From NCBI GenBank assembly GCA_947571775.1, contig CANOZK010000004.1, positions 1 through 64,000 of the forward strand: a DNA stretch of 64,000 nt, given 5' to 3'. This DNA is from an uncultured Lachnospiraceae bacterium. GTDB lineage: Bacteria; Bacillota; Clostridia; Lachnospirales; Lachnospiraceae. The notes under the pieces were generated by a model. It saw only the letters and a list, made by a program, of their open reading frames with translations. It did not search any database and had not been told where the DNA came from. Numbering within the stretch: position 1 is the first letter of the stretch; every line of letters begins with the position of its first letter. Made by a program: the position numbers and the translations under genes. Shown here in pieces: positions 49,776 to 58,420 of the stretch.

Positions 49776-51838
49776 TTCTGCGTGCTTTTCAGGGCGATTG
49801 CCAGCGTAGAGGTGTTATGAAACAGCGCCGCCGCCGCCGGCTGCAACATTCCGCCCACACCCAGAAGAATCAAAGCGGTATTGATCCCCACAATGGCTTT
49901 ATAATTTTTCCGAATCCGCTTCATAAGCCCAGTACTGAGACGGCGAAGGGTCACCAACTCATACAGATCGTCCGACGAAATGGTGATATCTGCGATTTCC
50001 CTGGCAATTTCTGCTCCGTCACTGATGGCAATTCCCACATCCGCTGCGGACAGCGCCGGGGAATCGTTGATGCCGTCTCCGATCATAATCACCTTTCTGC
50101 CTGCTTTTCTCTCTTCTTTGATAAAATGCGCTTTATCTTCGGGCAGAACTTCTGAGTAATACTCATCTACCCCGATCTGGCGGGCAATGGCCGCTGCCGT
50201 CCGCTCACTGTCCCCGGTCATCATCACGATCTTGTCGATGCCTGTTCTTCTCAGAGAATGGATGACCGCTGCCGCCTCCTCACGCAGAGGGTCTTCAATG
50301 CAGATAACCGCCAGCAGCTTGTGTTCCATGGCCAAGTAAAGATGGGAATACTCAATGGGAAGGTTGTCAAACCTCTCCTGATAGGCCGGATCGATGGTGC
50401 AGCCCTCGTCTTCAAAGACAAAATGATAGCTGCCGATGACTACCTTCTTATCCCCTATGTAGGAGGAAATTCCGTGGGCTACGATATACTCCACCTTTGA
50501 ATGCATTTCCTCGTGTTCCAACCCCCGATCCATCGCGCCCTTTACCACGGCCTTTGCCATGGAATGGGGAAAATGTTCTTCCAGGCAGGCCGCGATCCGC
50601 AGCAGCTCGTCAGGCTCCTCCTCACAAAATGAGATGACACGGTTCAGAGACGGCCGGGCTTTTGTGAGCGTTCCCGTTTTGTCAAATACCACGGTGAGAG
50701 CCTCCGCCGCCGCTTCCAGATATTTTCCGCCCTTTACCGTAATATGGTTCAGGCTGGCCTCCCGGATCGCGGAGAGTACCGCTATGGGCATGGCCAATTT
50801 CAAGGCGCAGGAGAAATCCACCATTAAGACGGTAATCGCTTTGGTCACGTTCCGCGTCAGAAGCCACGTAAGCCCCGTTCCCAAAAACGTATAGGGAACC
50901 AGCTTGTCCGCCAGATGTTCCGCCTTGCTCTCCAGCCCGGATTTTAGCTTCTCCGATTCCTCAATCATGGACACAATCTTTTCGTAACGGGTAGAGCTTC
51001 CGGTTTCTTTTACCCGGATGGTCAGTTCCCCTTCTTCCAGTACAGTGCCGGCATAGACATAATCGCCTGCTTCCTTTTTTACGGGCTGGGGTTCCCCGGT
51101 AAAGGATGCCTGGTTAATCATGGCTTCCCCGAACGATACCTCGCCGTCAAAAGGAATCACATTTCCCATATGTATTACTATCTCATCCCCCACTTCGATC
51201 TCCGAGGCAGATACCAACACTTCCTGCTCTTCTTTCTTCAACCAGACGTTTTCTACCTGTAAGGACATGCTGCGCGCCAGATCCCCCACAGATTTCTTAT
51301 GGGTCCACTGCTCCAACAGCTCTCCAATTCCAAGCAAAAACATAATGGAACCAGCAGTCTTAAAGTTCCCTCTCCACACAGATACGCCGATAGCTGTGGC
51401 GTCCAGCACTTCCACTTCCAGACGGCCTTTCATCAGCGTCCGAACGCCCTTATAAATATATTTCAGGGATTTGATCCCGATGAACACAGACCGTATGGAA
51501 TCTGGAAGGAACAGGCAGCTTCCAATGCGGCAGAGCACTTTTTGCACCAGCTTTTTCTTATATTCGCGGTTTAGATCTCTTCCTGAATTCTCCAGAAAAA
51601 CCTCTGGAACGCTGGTCTGTTCATAGCGGAATTTTCTCAAAATCCGAATCAAATCCGCCCTGTCGCCCGCATAGGCGATTGTGGCGTCCGCCGTCCTCTC
51701 ATAAACCTTTGCCTGGATAACCTGGGGCTGGCTTTGAAGATAATATTGCAGGATATCGGCTTCCCTGCCGGTCATAGAAGCCTGATCCATATGCACCCGC
51801 AAATATTTTTTTGCCTCATGTTTGATATAAAACTTCAA
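49766..51838 (-). CDS. P1B-type heavy-metal-translocating P-type ATPase with SCALK motif
   Basis: This 690-residue ATPase has the TGE loop (residues 247-249), the phosphorylated Asp386 in DKTGTLT and GDGINDSPALSAADVG. The metal-site segment in the membrane reads SCALKLAMP (343-351) where copper/zinc pumps have CPC, so the canonical proline and second cysteine are missing; metal specificity cannot be assigned. The N-terminal region is a degenerate HMA-like domain without CxxC. It follows the DUF6110 gene by 19 bases. Its last codons and stop lie in a palindromic repeat. Confidence 0.92.
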   Translation of the reverse strand: MKFYIKHEAKKYLRVHMDQASMTGREADILQYYLQSQPQVIQAKVYERTADATIAYAGDRADLIRILRKFRYEQTSVPEVFLENSGRDLNREYKKKLVQKVLCRIGSCLFLPDSIRSVFIGIKSLKYIYKGVRTLMKGRLEVEVLDATAIGVSVWRGNFKTAGSIMFLLGIGELLEQWTHKKSVGDLARSMSLQVENVWLKKEEQEVLVSASEIEVGDEIVIHMGNVIPFDGEVSFGEAMINQASFTGEPQPVKKEAGDYVYAGTVLEEGELTIRVKETGSSTRYEKIVSMIEESEKLKSGLESKAEHLADKLVPYTFLGTGLTWLLTRNVTKAITVLMVDFSCALKLAMPIAVLSAIREASLNHITVKGGKYLEAAAEALTVVFDKTGTLTKARPSLNRVISFCEEEPDELLRIAACLEEHFPHSMAKAVVKGAMDRGLEHEEMHSKVEYIVAHGISSYIGDKKVVIGSYHFVFEDEGCTIDPAYQERFDNLPIEYSHLYLAMEHKLLAVICIEDPLREEAAAVIHSLRRTGIDKIVMMTGDSERTAAAIARQIGVDEYYSEVLPEDKAHFIKEERKAGRKVIMIGDGINDSPALSAADVGIAISDGAEIAREIADITISSDDLYELVTLRRLSTGLMKRIRKNYKAIVGINTALILLGVGGMLQPAAAALFHNTSTLAIALKSTQNLL

Positions 51839-51857
51839 AGGATATCCCCTCCTGAAT

Positions 51858-52145
51858 TTATGCCTCTTCCTCTTCCTCGCAGAATTCGTCTTCTACTACG
51901 GTTTCGGTTTGCTGTGCATATCTCTCTTCATTGATTTCCTTTGCTTCTGCAAGAATGTCTTCTGCATTTTCCTGTACGGTGGTAACAGTTTTCATCACGC
52001 AGTCTTTCGCACGCAGCACTGCCGCTGTACAGTTTGCGTAAACCTTCTTGGCATCCTCGCTGGACAGAGCCTTTACGCCTGCTGTTCCAAACAATACACC
52101 CCCGGCAAAAATTCCCAGTCTTTTTAATTTCAAAACATCCATCAT
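51858..52145 (-). CDS. DUF6110 family protein, partner of the metal ATPase
   Basis: This 95-residue protein has a glycine-rich hydrophobic start (LGIFAGGVLFGTAGVKAL, about residues 10-27), a helical middle and a very acidic Glu-rich tail (CEEEEEA) that could bind cations. Family members are repeatedly found directly upstream of such P1B ATPases. GGAGG lies 9 bases before ATG at 52145. Function unknown; a chaperone or regulatory subunit is an inference. Confidence 0.8.
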   Translation of the reverse strand: MMDVLKLKRLGIFAGGVLFGTAGVKALSSEDAKKVYANCTAAVLRAKDCVMKTVTTVQENAEDILAEAKEINEERYAQQTETVVEDEFCEEEEEA

Positions 52146-52177
52146 CTTTTGAATCCTCCTTTTTTGTTATAATCCTT

Positions 52178-52207
52178 ATTAAACAGGAAACAAACAGGGT
52201 TAGTCAA
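52178..52207 (-). promoter_or_regulatory. Candidate promoter of the DUF6110/ATPase operon
   Basis: On the minus strand TTGACT (52202-52207), 18 bases, then TTTAAT (52178-52183), about 33 bases before the start codon. Confidence 0.45.
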
Positions 52208-52239
52208 CAAAAACATTGCAGATGAATTGAGAAATTTTA

Positions 52240-52536
52240 TCAATAATCGTTATTTTTCAGCCTTTCAAGTACAATTCGATACCCGTCGTTGCCGTAATTC
52301 AAAGAACGGTTTACCCGGCTGATGGTGGCGGTGGAAGCACCGGTCTGTTCGGTGATTTCCTGATACGTACATTTTGCGCGAAGCATCTTTGCCACTTCAA
52401 ACCGTTGAGACATGGACAGTAGTTCGTTAACCGTGCACACGTCTGAAAAGAAATCATGGCATTCCTTTTTGTCTTTCAGGGTTAGAATTGCCTCATACAA
52501 AAGATCAATAGCATCTGTACTGGTTTTCTTATTCAT
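52240..52536 (-). CDS. YerC/YecD family TrpR-like transcriptional regulator
   Basis: This 98-residue protein matches the Firmicutes YerC family, related to the Trp repressor, with the helix-turn-helix YQEITEQTGASTATISRVNRS at about residues 57-78 (two parts YQEITEQTGAS, TATISRVNRS). Targets are unknown. Its ATG overlaps the PHP gene stop by ATGA, so it is the last gene of the ABC transporter operon. Confidence 0.9.
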   Translation of the reverse strand: MNKKTSTDAIDLLYEAILTLKDKKECHDFFSDVCTVNELLSMSQRFEVAKMLRAKCTYQEITEQTGASTATISRVNRSLNYGNDGYRIVLERLKNNDY

Positions 52537-53282
52537 GGCTGTCCTCCTTTGCCGCTGTTATGCTGGTTCTTATATTTATTTACATAGGGGCGAATGGCTT
52601 GGGGACTTCTGTTTAAAATCAGTTCCTCTGGAAAGGACAGCTCCTCTAACAATTCCCTGGCGTAGACGAATTCTCCCACATAAGTATCTGCATGGGCGTC
52701 GCTGTCCACCACAATGGGCTGCTGATACTGTCTGCACAGCTCCAACATTTCCCTGTCGTTTTCCCTGGCATTTGCCCGCATACACAGGGGATCCATGGAA
52801 TGATTGTTCAATTCCAATACCACGCCGTGCGCTTTTGCCCCTTCCACCAACGCCCGGTAATCGACCGGATATCTTCCGTCGTCTGGATGACCAATAATAT
52901 TAATATACGGATTTTCCATGGCCTTCAGATAGGCCTGTGTATTCTCCTCTATGCTCCCTGAACGGATACAGGGCCTGTGCAGGCTGGCGATTACGATATC
53001 CAGATTCGCCAGCTCCTGATCTTTCAAATCCACGTGGCCTTCATAGTCCAGAATGTTGACTTCTGCCCCCAAGAGCAGTTCCACTCCATACATCGACCGC
53101 TCTACTACCTTTAAATTATGAAAATAAAAATGCTGGCAGGTTCCCGGCATATTCGGCGCATGTTCCGTGATTCCCAGAACTTTCAGCCCTTTATTTGCCG
53201 CGGCCTGCGCCATCTCCCGCATCGTATTATAGGCATGACCGCTTGCCAGTGTATGTGTATGCAAATCCATCAAAAATTCCAC
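52533..53282 (-). CDS. PHP-domain phosphatase (YcdX-like)
   Basis: This 249-residue protein has PHP metal-binding motifs DLHTHT, GITEHAP, SLHRP, IGHPDD, NNHSM and DSDAH. YcdX-type proteins are trinuclear zinc phosphatases with poorly known substrates. GTG at 53282 is preferred since GGGAGG lies 9 bases upstream; ATG at 53270 is an alternative giving MDLHTHT. It follows the second permease gene by 36 bases. Confidence 0.9.
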   Translation of the reverse strand: MEFLMDLHTHTLASGHAYNTMREMAQAAANKGLKVLGITEHAPNMPGTCQHFYFHNLKVVERSMYGVELLLGAEVNILDYEGHVDLKDQELANLDIVIASLHRPCIRSGSIEENTQAYLKAMENPYINIIGHPDDGRYPVDYRALVEGAKAHGVVLELNNHSMDPLCMRANARENDREMLELCRQYQQPIVVDSDAHADTYVGEFVYARELLEELSFPEELILNRSPQAIRPYVNKYKNQHNSGKGGQP

Positions 53283-53318
53283 AATCTTTTGCCTCCCATC
53301 TCGTTTTTTCTATCATCG

Positions 53319-54308
53319 TTAACGTTCCTCCCGAAAATAATTCTTGCCGCAGCTTTTGGGCTGCACATTTTCCCGGCTCTGGCGGATACTGGTGACAATC
53401 AAAACCAGAATCGTGGCGATATACGGAAACATTTCGTATATCTGCATGGGCATCCCTGGTATGCGCAGATACAGACGCAGCACCGTCAGTCCGCCGAAAA
53501 TCAAAGCCGCAAGAAGCGCTCTAGCTGGATTCCAGGTGGCAAAAATCACCAGTGCCACGGCCAGCCAGCCATAGCCGCTGACACAATTATACACCCATAC
53601 GCCCGAGGTTGTCACCATACTCATATACATACCGCCGATCCCGCAGATTCCGCCGCCGATCACCGTAGCCGCATATTTGTAACGCGTCACGTTAATCCCC
53701 GCCGCATCCGCGGTCGCCGGATCCTCGCCCACGGCCCGCAGATTCAATCCCACGCGCGTTCTTTGAAAAAAATGATTCATGCATAAGGCCAAAACAATGG
53801 CAAAATAGACAACCCAGTTGTATTGAAAAAATAACTTTCCAATCACAGGGATCTGCGACAGTCCGGGAATAGACAGGTTGGCAAACGCCGCTTTCAGTTC
53901 GTCCCCCAAAGCCACATAACCGCCGGCCTGACTGCCCAGATATTCCCCGAAAAAATTTCCGATTCCCGTTCCGAAAATGGTCAGGGTCAGCCCCGTCACA
54001 TTCTGATTTGCCCGCAGCGTAATGGTCAAAAAGCCATAAATCAAAGCCCCCAATGCTCCGGCCAGAAACGAAGCCGCCAGCGCCAAAAAAGCCCCTGCCA
54101 GCTTAGACGGCGTACTTCCCACCAACAAAACCTGCTGCTCATATAGATACGGAGCCGCCAGCCCGGCGATGGCGCCCATAAACATCATGCCCTCCACGCC
54201 CAGATTGATATTTCCTGATTTCTCCGTGAGGATCTCGCCTAACGTCCCCAAAAGAAGCGGCGTCCCGGCCAGCACCGCCGCGACCGCCAGATTCAGCAAT
54301 GTATTCAT
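53319..54308 (-). CDS. ABC transporter permease, nucleoside/basic membrane protein type (YufQ/NupQ-like)
   Basis: This 329-residue permease of the branched-chain/ribose superfamily has about nine membrane segments and the family GVEGMMFMGA and VGEDPATADAAGI(N) coupling motif (RAVGEDPATADAAGI). With the other three gene products it forms an importer, probably of nucleosides. It overlaps the upstream permease by ATGA. Confidence 0.9.
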   Translation of the reverse strand: MNTLLNLAVAAVLAGTPLLLGTLGEILTEKSGNINLGVEGMMFMGAIAGLAAPYLYEQQVLLVGSTPSKLAGAFLALAASFLAGALGALIYGFLTITLRANQNVTGLTLTIFGTGIGNFFGEYLGSQAGGYVALGDELKAAFANLSIPGLSQIPVIGKLFFQYNWVVYFAIVLALCMNHFFQRTRVGLNLRAVGEDPATADAAGINVTRYKYAATVIGGGICGIGGMYMSMVTTSGVWVYNCVSGYGWLAVALVIFATWNPARALLAALIFGGLTVLRLYLRIPGMPMQIYEMFPYIATILVLIVTSIRQSRENVQPKSCGKNYFREER

Positions 54309-55384
54309 GCGCCTGCCTCCTCTCTCTTGCTGACTACCAATTTATAATTGATAAAAAATTCACAGCCCAGCATAAAAAACAAAATCATTCCTGTCAGAAC
54401 TTCCGCCGCAGAAGCGGGTATTTTAAACGTGGTCTGAATCTTATTGGATCCGCGTTCCAAAACAGCGATAAACACCGCCACCGCCAGCATTCCAAAAGAA
54501 TTCATTTTCGCCATCCAGGCAACCGTAATAACCGTAAAGCCCACGCCCCCAGCAGTGCTTTCCGTGATGGTATAATCTGACCCGGCTAACTGGAGCATTC
54601 CGGCCAGCCCCGCCAGCGCCCCGGATAAAATCATCGTGCGGATCAGAACAAAGCTTACTGGAATCCCTGCATAACGGGCTGTATCGGTACTTTCTCCCAC
54701 CACGGAGATTTCATAGCCCTGTTTGGTTTTGGTAAAATAAAAATAAGCCAATACCACAAGAACTAAAGCCAGAATCCATCCCCAGTGGATGCCCAAAATC
54801 TTTCCCAATCGGGCGCGGTCATCCAGCATAGCCATCTTGGGAAACTGGCTGTGGGGCGCCTTCCACGGGCCGTTTTTCAGATATTTGATAAACGCCAGCG
54901 CAATATAATTGAGCATCAGGGTAAACAACGTCTCATTCGTCCCCCATTTTGCCTTAAACAGCGCTGGAATCATCCCGTAGATTCCCCCTCCAATCATTCC
55001 GGCCAGCATCATGACCAGAATCAAAAGCGGCCGAGGCAGATTGTCATACTGAAAAAAAGCAAAATACCCGGCGCACACCGCTCCCATTAGAATCTGTCCT
55101 TCCGCTCCAATGTTCCAAAACCGCATCTGAAAGGCAAACGAAATGCCAATAGCGGTTATCAAAAGCGGAATGGCAAGCTTCACCGTTTCTCTGCGCACCG
55201 TAGGCGTTCCCAGCGCCCCCGCCAGCATATCTTTGTAGACAGCTAAAGGGTTATGCCCCAAAGACAAAATCAAAAATGCGCCGGCCAGCAGCGCTCCCAC
55301 CAGGGCGATCCCCCGAATCATCCACTGCTTTTTGCTGGAAATGGCATCCCGTTTTACCATACGAATCATCCGCTGCCCCTTCAT
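54305..55384 (-). CDS. ABC transporter permease, nucleoside/basic membrane protein type (YufP/NupP-like)
   Basis: This 359-residue permease has about nine membrane segments and the cytoplasmic coupling motif VVGESTDTARYAGI. The N-terminus is basic (MVKRD..SSKKQW). GGAGG lies 7 bases before ATG at 55384, which overlaps the ATPase stop by ATGA. Confidence 0.9.
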   Translation of the reverse strand: MKGQRMIRMVKRDAISSKKQWMIRGIALVGALLAGAFLILSLGHNPLAVYKDMLAGALGTPTVRRETVKLAIPLLITAIGISFAFQMRFWNIGAEGQILMGAVCAGYFAFFQYDNLPRPLLILVMMLAGMIGGGIYGMIPALFKAKWGTNETLFTLMLNYIALAFIKYLKNGPWKAPHSQFPKMAMLDDRARLGKILGIHWGWILALVLVVLAYFYFTKTKQGYEISVVGESTDTARYAGIPVSFVLIRTMILSGALAGLAGMLQLAGSDYTITESTAGGVGFTVITVAWMAKMNSFGMLAVAVFIAVLERGSNKIQTTFKIPASAAEVLTGMILFFMLGCEFFINYKLVVSKREEAGA

Positions 55385-56937
55385 TCGATTACCTCCTCAT
55401 CCTGCGTTACACGAAGCATCATCAATCCGAGCTTTTCCTTTGTGGTTTCCTCAGGCTTTACCACCCCGCTGACCTTTCCGCCGCAGAGCACCAAAATCCG
55501 GTCGGAAATCTCCATCAGCACATCCAGATCTTCTCCTACGAAAATAACCGCCACGCCCTTTTTCTTCTGTTCGCCCAGCATATCGTAAATTTTATACGAA
55601 GAATTGATATCTAATCCCCGCACCGGATAGGCTACTACCAGTACCAAGGGTTCATAGGCAATCTCCCGGCCCAAAAGGATTTTCTGCACATTTCCCCCGG
55701 AGAGCCTCCGCACTGGAGTATGTACGCCCGGCGTCTGGATTTCCAGATCCCGAATCAGCTTTTCCGAGATCTCTTTCGGTTTCTTGCGGTCTACAAAAAT
55801 TCCGGGATTTCTCCGGTAGCTGCGCAGCATAACGTTATCCACCATATCCATGGAACCCACCAGCCCCATACCCAGCCGATCTTCCGGGACAAACGCCATA
55901 GAGATCCCTTTGCGGTAAATCTGGTCGCTTCTCTGGCCCACGATATTTTCCATCACCTGTGTCCCGTCTGTCTGGCAATTATATAAAATAGAGCCGCCGG
56001 ATACCGGATAGAGCCCGGCAATGGCCTCGCACAGCTCTTTTTGCCCGCTTCCGGCAATCCCGGCAATTCCCAGAATCTCCCCAGCATAAGCCGAAAAACT
56101 GACTTTGTTCAACGCTTTTACCCGATCTGGCCGCAGGCAGGTCAGATCCACTACCTTTAGCATTTCCTCTCCTCTTTGGGTCTTCGGCCGTTCAATCTCC
56201 AAGCTGATGGGCCGTCCCACCATCTTTTCAGTCAAATCCTCCTGAGTGGCGGCGGCGGTTTCTACGGTTCCGATATATTCCCCCTTTCTAAGAATCGTAA
56301 CCCGGTCAGAGATTGCCAGCACCTCGTGGAGCTTATGCGTGATGATGATAATGGATTTGCCATCTTCTTTCATATTGCGCAAAACGGTAAATAGTTTCTC
56401 CGTTTCCTGGGGCGTCAGCACTGCCGTGGGCTCGTCCAGAATCAAGATCTCGGCCCCCCGGTACAGCGCTTTCAAAATTTCCACCGTCTGTTTTTCGGAT
56501 ACCGACATGCTATATATCTTTTTCTTGGGATTTAAGTCGAACTGATAGCGGCGGCTAATTTCCCGCACCTTTTCGTTAACCTGCCTGCGGTTCACATACA
56601 TTCCTCCCGGCAGCCCCAATACAATATTTTCTGCCGCGGTAAGCGGCTCTACCAGCTTGTAATGCTGATGAATCATGCCAATTCCCAGTTCAAACGCATC
56701 CCTGGGTGAACGTATGGTAACCTCCCGGCCCCGGATCTTGATGGTGCCGCTGTCCGGAAAATAGATGCCGGACAGCATATTCATAAGGGTTGTCTTTCCG
56801 CTTCCGTTTTCCCCCAAAAGCGCCAGGATTTCCCCGTTGCGCAGCTCCAGGCTGACTTGATGGTTTGCTGTGACAGTCCCGAAAAACTTTGTAATATTTT
56901 TCATCTGCACGGCATAATCTAGGGTATGGCCATCCAT
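55381..56937 (-). CDS. ABC transporter ATPase with two nucleotide-binding domains (YufO/NupO-like)
   Basis: This 518-residue protein has two ABC modules. The first has Walker A GENGSGKTT and Walker B ILILDEPTAVL, with MSVSEKQ as its signature. The second has the degenerate GIAGSGQKE loop, LSGGNVQK signature and VLVVAYPVRGLD, as usual for the sugar/nucleoside importer class, so only the first site is likely to be fully active. ATG at 56937 has GGAGG 7 bases upstream. Confidence 0.93.
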   Translation of the reverse strand: MDGHTLDYAVQMKNITKFFGTVTANHQVSLELRNGEILALLGENGSGKTTLMNMLSGIYFPDSGTIKIRGREVTIRSPRDAFELGIGMIHQHYKLVEPLTAAENIVLGLPGGMYVNRRQVNEKVREISRRYQFDLNPKKKIYSMSVSEKQTVEILKALYRGAEILILDEPTAVLTPQETEKLFTVLRNMKEDGKSIIIITHKLHEVLAISDRVTILRKGEYIGTVETAAATQEDLTEKMVGRPISLEIERPKTQRGEEMLKVVDLTCLRPDRVKALNKVSFSAYAGEILGIAGIAGSGQKELCEAIAGLYPVSGGSILYNCQTDGTQVMENIVGQRSDQIYRKGISMAFVPEDRLGMGLVGSMDMVDNVMLRSYRRNPGIFVDRKKPKEISEKLIRDLEIQTPGVHTPVRRLSGGNVQKILLGREIAYEPLVLVVAYPVRGLDINSSYKIYDMLGEQKKKGVAVIFVGEDLDVLMEISDRILVLCGGKVSGVVKPEETTKEKLGLMMLRVTQDEEVIE

Positions 56938-56964
56938 GGCAGTTCCTCCTTTCATAGATGTGAA

Positions 56965-56995
56965 GGGCAGGGCCGCTTTTTATGCAGTCCTGCCC
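56965..56995 (-). promoter_or_regulatory. Intercistronic hairpin between the BMP and ATPase genes
   Basis: GGGCAGG (56965-56971) pairs with CCTGCCC (56989-56995) and inner bases extend the stem. There is no T-run. Such hairpins after solute-binding protein genes often stabilise the upstream message, giving more binding protein than membrane parts. Confidence 0.5.
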
Positions 56996-57025
56996 CTGTC
57001 TTTTCCTAAGTCCTCTGACATACGC

Positions 57026-58261
57026 CTATTCTACTACTTCTGTACATCCATCAACGATGTAGCTCCAAGAAGGAGCGGATACTTCTTCTTGTTCCGGGAA
57101 ATGTTCCCCTTCTTTTACTTCATACTCTTCGCCTTCCGGGCTTACTCCCTTTAACGGGCCTGCAAATACCTGAAGCTCGCCAGTACGGATTTTCTCCTGT
57201 GCTTCTTCGATTGCTTCTTGTGTGCCTTCTGCGATAATGTCAGTGTTCAGAGGTGACAAATATACAGCGTCCTCGGAGCCGTCCTCAGACAATCCCTGGC
57301 ACCAGTCTGTCGGAATAGATTCCCCGTCAATCACAGCCTGTACCGCTTCTGTCAGATAAATGCTCCAGTCAATACATGCAGAAGTCAAAGATGCTTTCGG
57401 TGCGGCCGCAATGGTGTCCGCATTGTAGCCTGCCTGCCATGCGCCGTTCTTTTCTGCTGTGGTAGCCGTTGCTGTGGAATCGGAATGCTGAGAAAGTACG
57501 TCGCAGCCGTCGTCGATCAAAGCCTGAGCAACCTCGGCCTCTTTTTTCGGATCGTTCCAAGAATTGGTATACTGGATTTCCATGGTTACGTCAGGATTCA
57601 CGCTCTTTGCGCCCAGATAGAAGCTGGTAAATCCGCTGATTACTTCCGCATAGGGGAATGCCGCCACATAACCCAGTTTGTTGTTTTCTGTTTTCAGGCC
57701 GGCGGCAATTCCTGCCAGATAACGTGCCTGGTAAATTGAAGTAAAATAATTGTGCATATTTTCCAGACCAGAGCTGGCAGCCTGGTAACCAGTACAGTGA
57801 CAGAACTGAACATCTGGATACTCTTTTGCCACTTCCAGCATATAGTCCTCAAAGCCAAAGCTGGTGCCGAACACAATGTTGCATCCTGCGTCCATCAGCT
57901 CCCGAAGCGCTGTGTCACATTCTGCGTCTTCTGGAGTGTTGTACTTGTTTATGATCTGGTCGTCTGAGAGTCCCAACGCTTCCTGCATCTTCTGGGTTCC
58001 CTGGTCATGGTTGTAAGTGTAGCCCATATCGCTGGGGTCGCCGATATGTACAAATCCCACTTTCAGGTCTTCTTTGGCAATGCCGCCGCCCGCTTCCTGA
58101 CCTTCGTCCTCTGTGTCTGCTTCTTCCTGGCTGTCCTCCGCCTGAACAGTCTCCTCTGCGGACTGAGAGGTATCCGCGGAATCAGAACCGCCCCCGCAGC
58201 CGGTCAAAACAGAAGCCACCATGGCCACACTTAATAATACGCCAATCATTTTTCTTTTCAT
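57026..58261 (-). CDS. BMP family lipoprotein, solute-binding subunit of the ABC importer
   Basis: This 411-residue lipoprotein has the lipobox LTGC (Cys22), an acidic Glu/Asp/Ser linker (about 25-60) and the BMP (PnrA/TmpC-like) ligand domain, with ANC-type segments such as VGFVHIGDPSDMGYTYNHDQG (in parts VGFVHIGDPSDMG). Relatives bind purine nucleosides. ATG at 58261 was chosen as GGAGG lies 9 bases before it; ATG at 58270 would sit directly on that site. It is the first gene of the operon. Confidence 0.93.
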   Translation of the reverse strand: MKRKMIGVLLSVAMVASVLTGCGGGSDSADTSQSAEETVQAEDSQEEADTEDEGQEAGGGIAKEDLKVGFVHIGDPSDMGYTYNHDQGTQKMQEALGLSDDQIINKYNTPEDAECDTALRELMDAGCNIVFGTSFGFEDYMLEVAKEYPDVQFCHCTGYQAASSGLENMHNYFTSIYQARYLAGIAAGLKTENNKLGYVAAFPYAEVISGFTSFYLGAKSVNPDVTMEIQYTNSWNDPKKEAEVAQALIDDGCDVLSQHSDSTATATTAEKNGAWQAGYNADTIAAAPKASLTSACIDWSIYLTEAVQAVIDGESIPTDWCQGLSEDGSEDAVYLSPLNTDIIAEGTQEAIEEAQEKIRTGELQVFAGPLKGVSPEGEEYEVKEGEHFPEQEEVSAPSWSYIVDGCTEVVE

Positions 58262-58291
58262 AAGAAACATCCTCCATTTATTTTTTATCTT

Positions 58292-58320
58292 ATTTTACCA
58301 TATTTTTGCGGCCTGTTCAA
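58292..58320 (-). promoter_or_regulatory. Promoter of the BMP/ABC importer operon
   Basis: On the minus strand TTGAAC (58315-58320), 17 bases, then TAAAAT (58292-58297), 31 bases before the start codon. Confidence 0.7.
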
Positions 58321-58348
58321 TTCATAAAAAATATCCTGCAAAACGCTC

Positions 58349-58377
58349 TTGCACAGTTGATTTTCTAATGATATGAT
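58349..58377 (+). promoter_or_regulatory. Promoter of the radical SAM gene
   Basis: TTGCAC (58349-58354), 17 bases, then TATGAT (58372-58377). An in-frame ATG at 58373 lies inside this -10 box, which is one reason to place translation start at the GTG at 58421. Confidence 0.65.
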
Positions 58378-58420
58378 AACAGAAATACGGTTACATACCG
58401 CGAAAAAGGAGGCAGTACCA

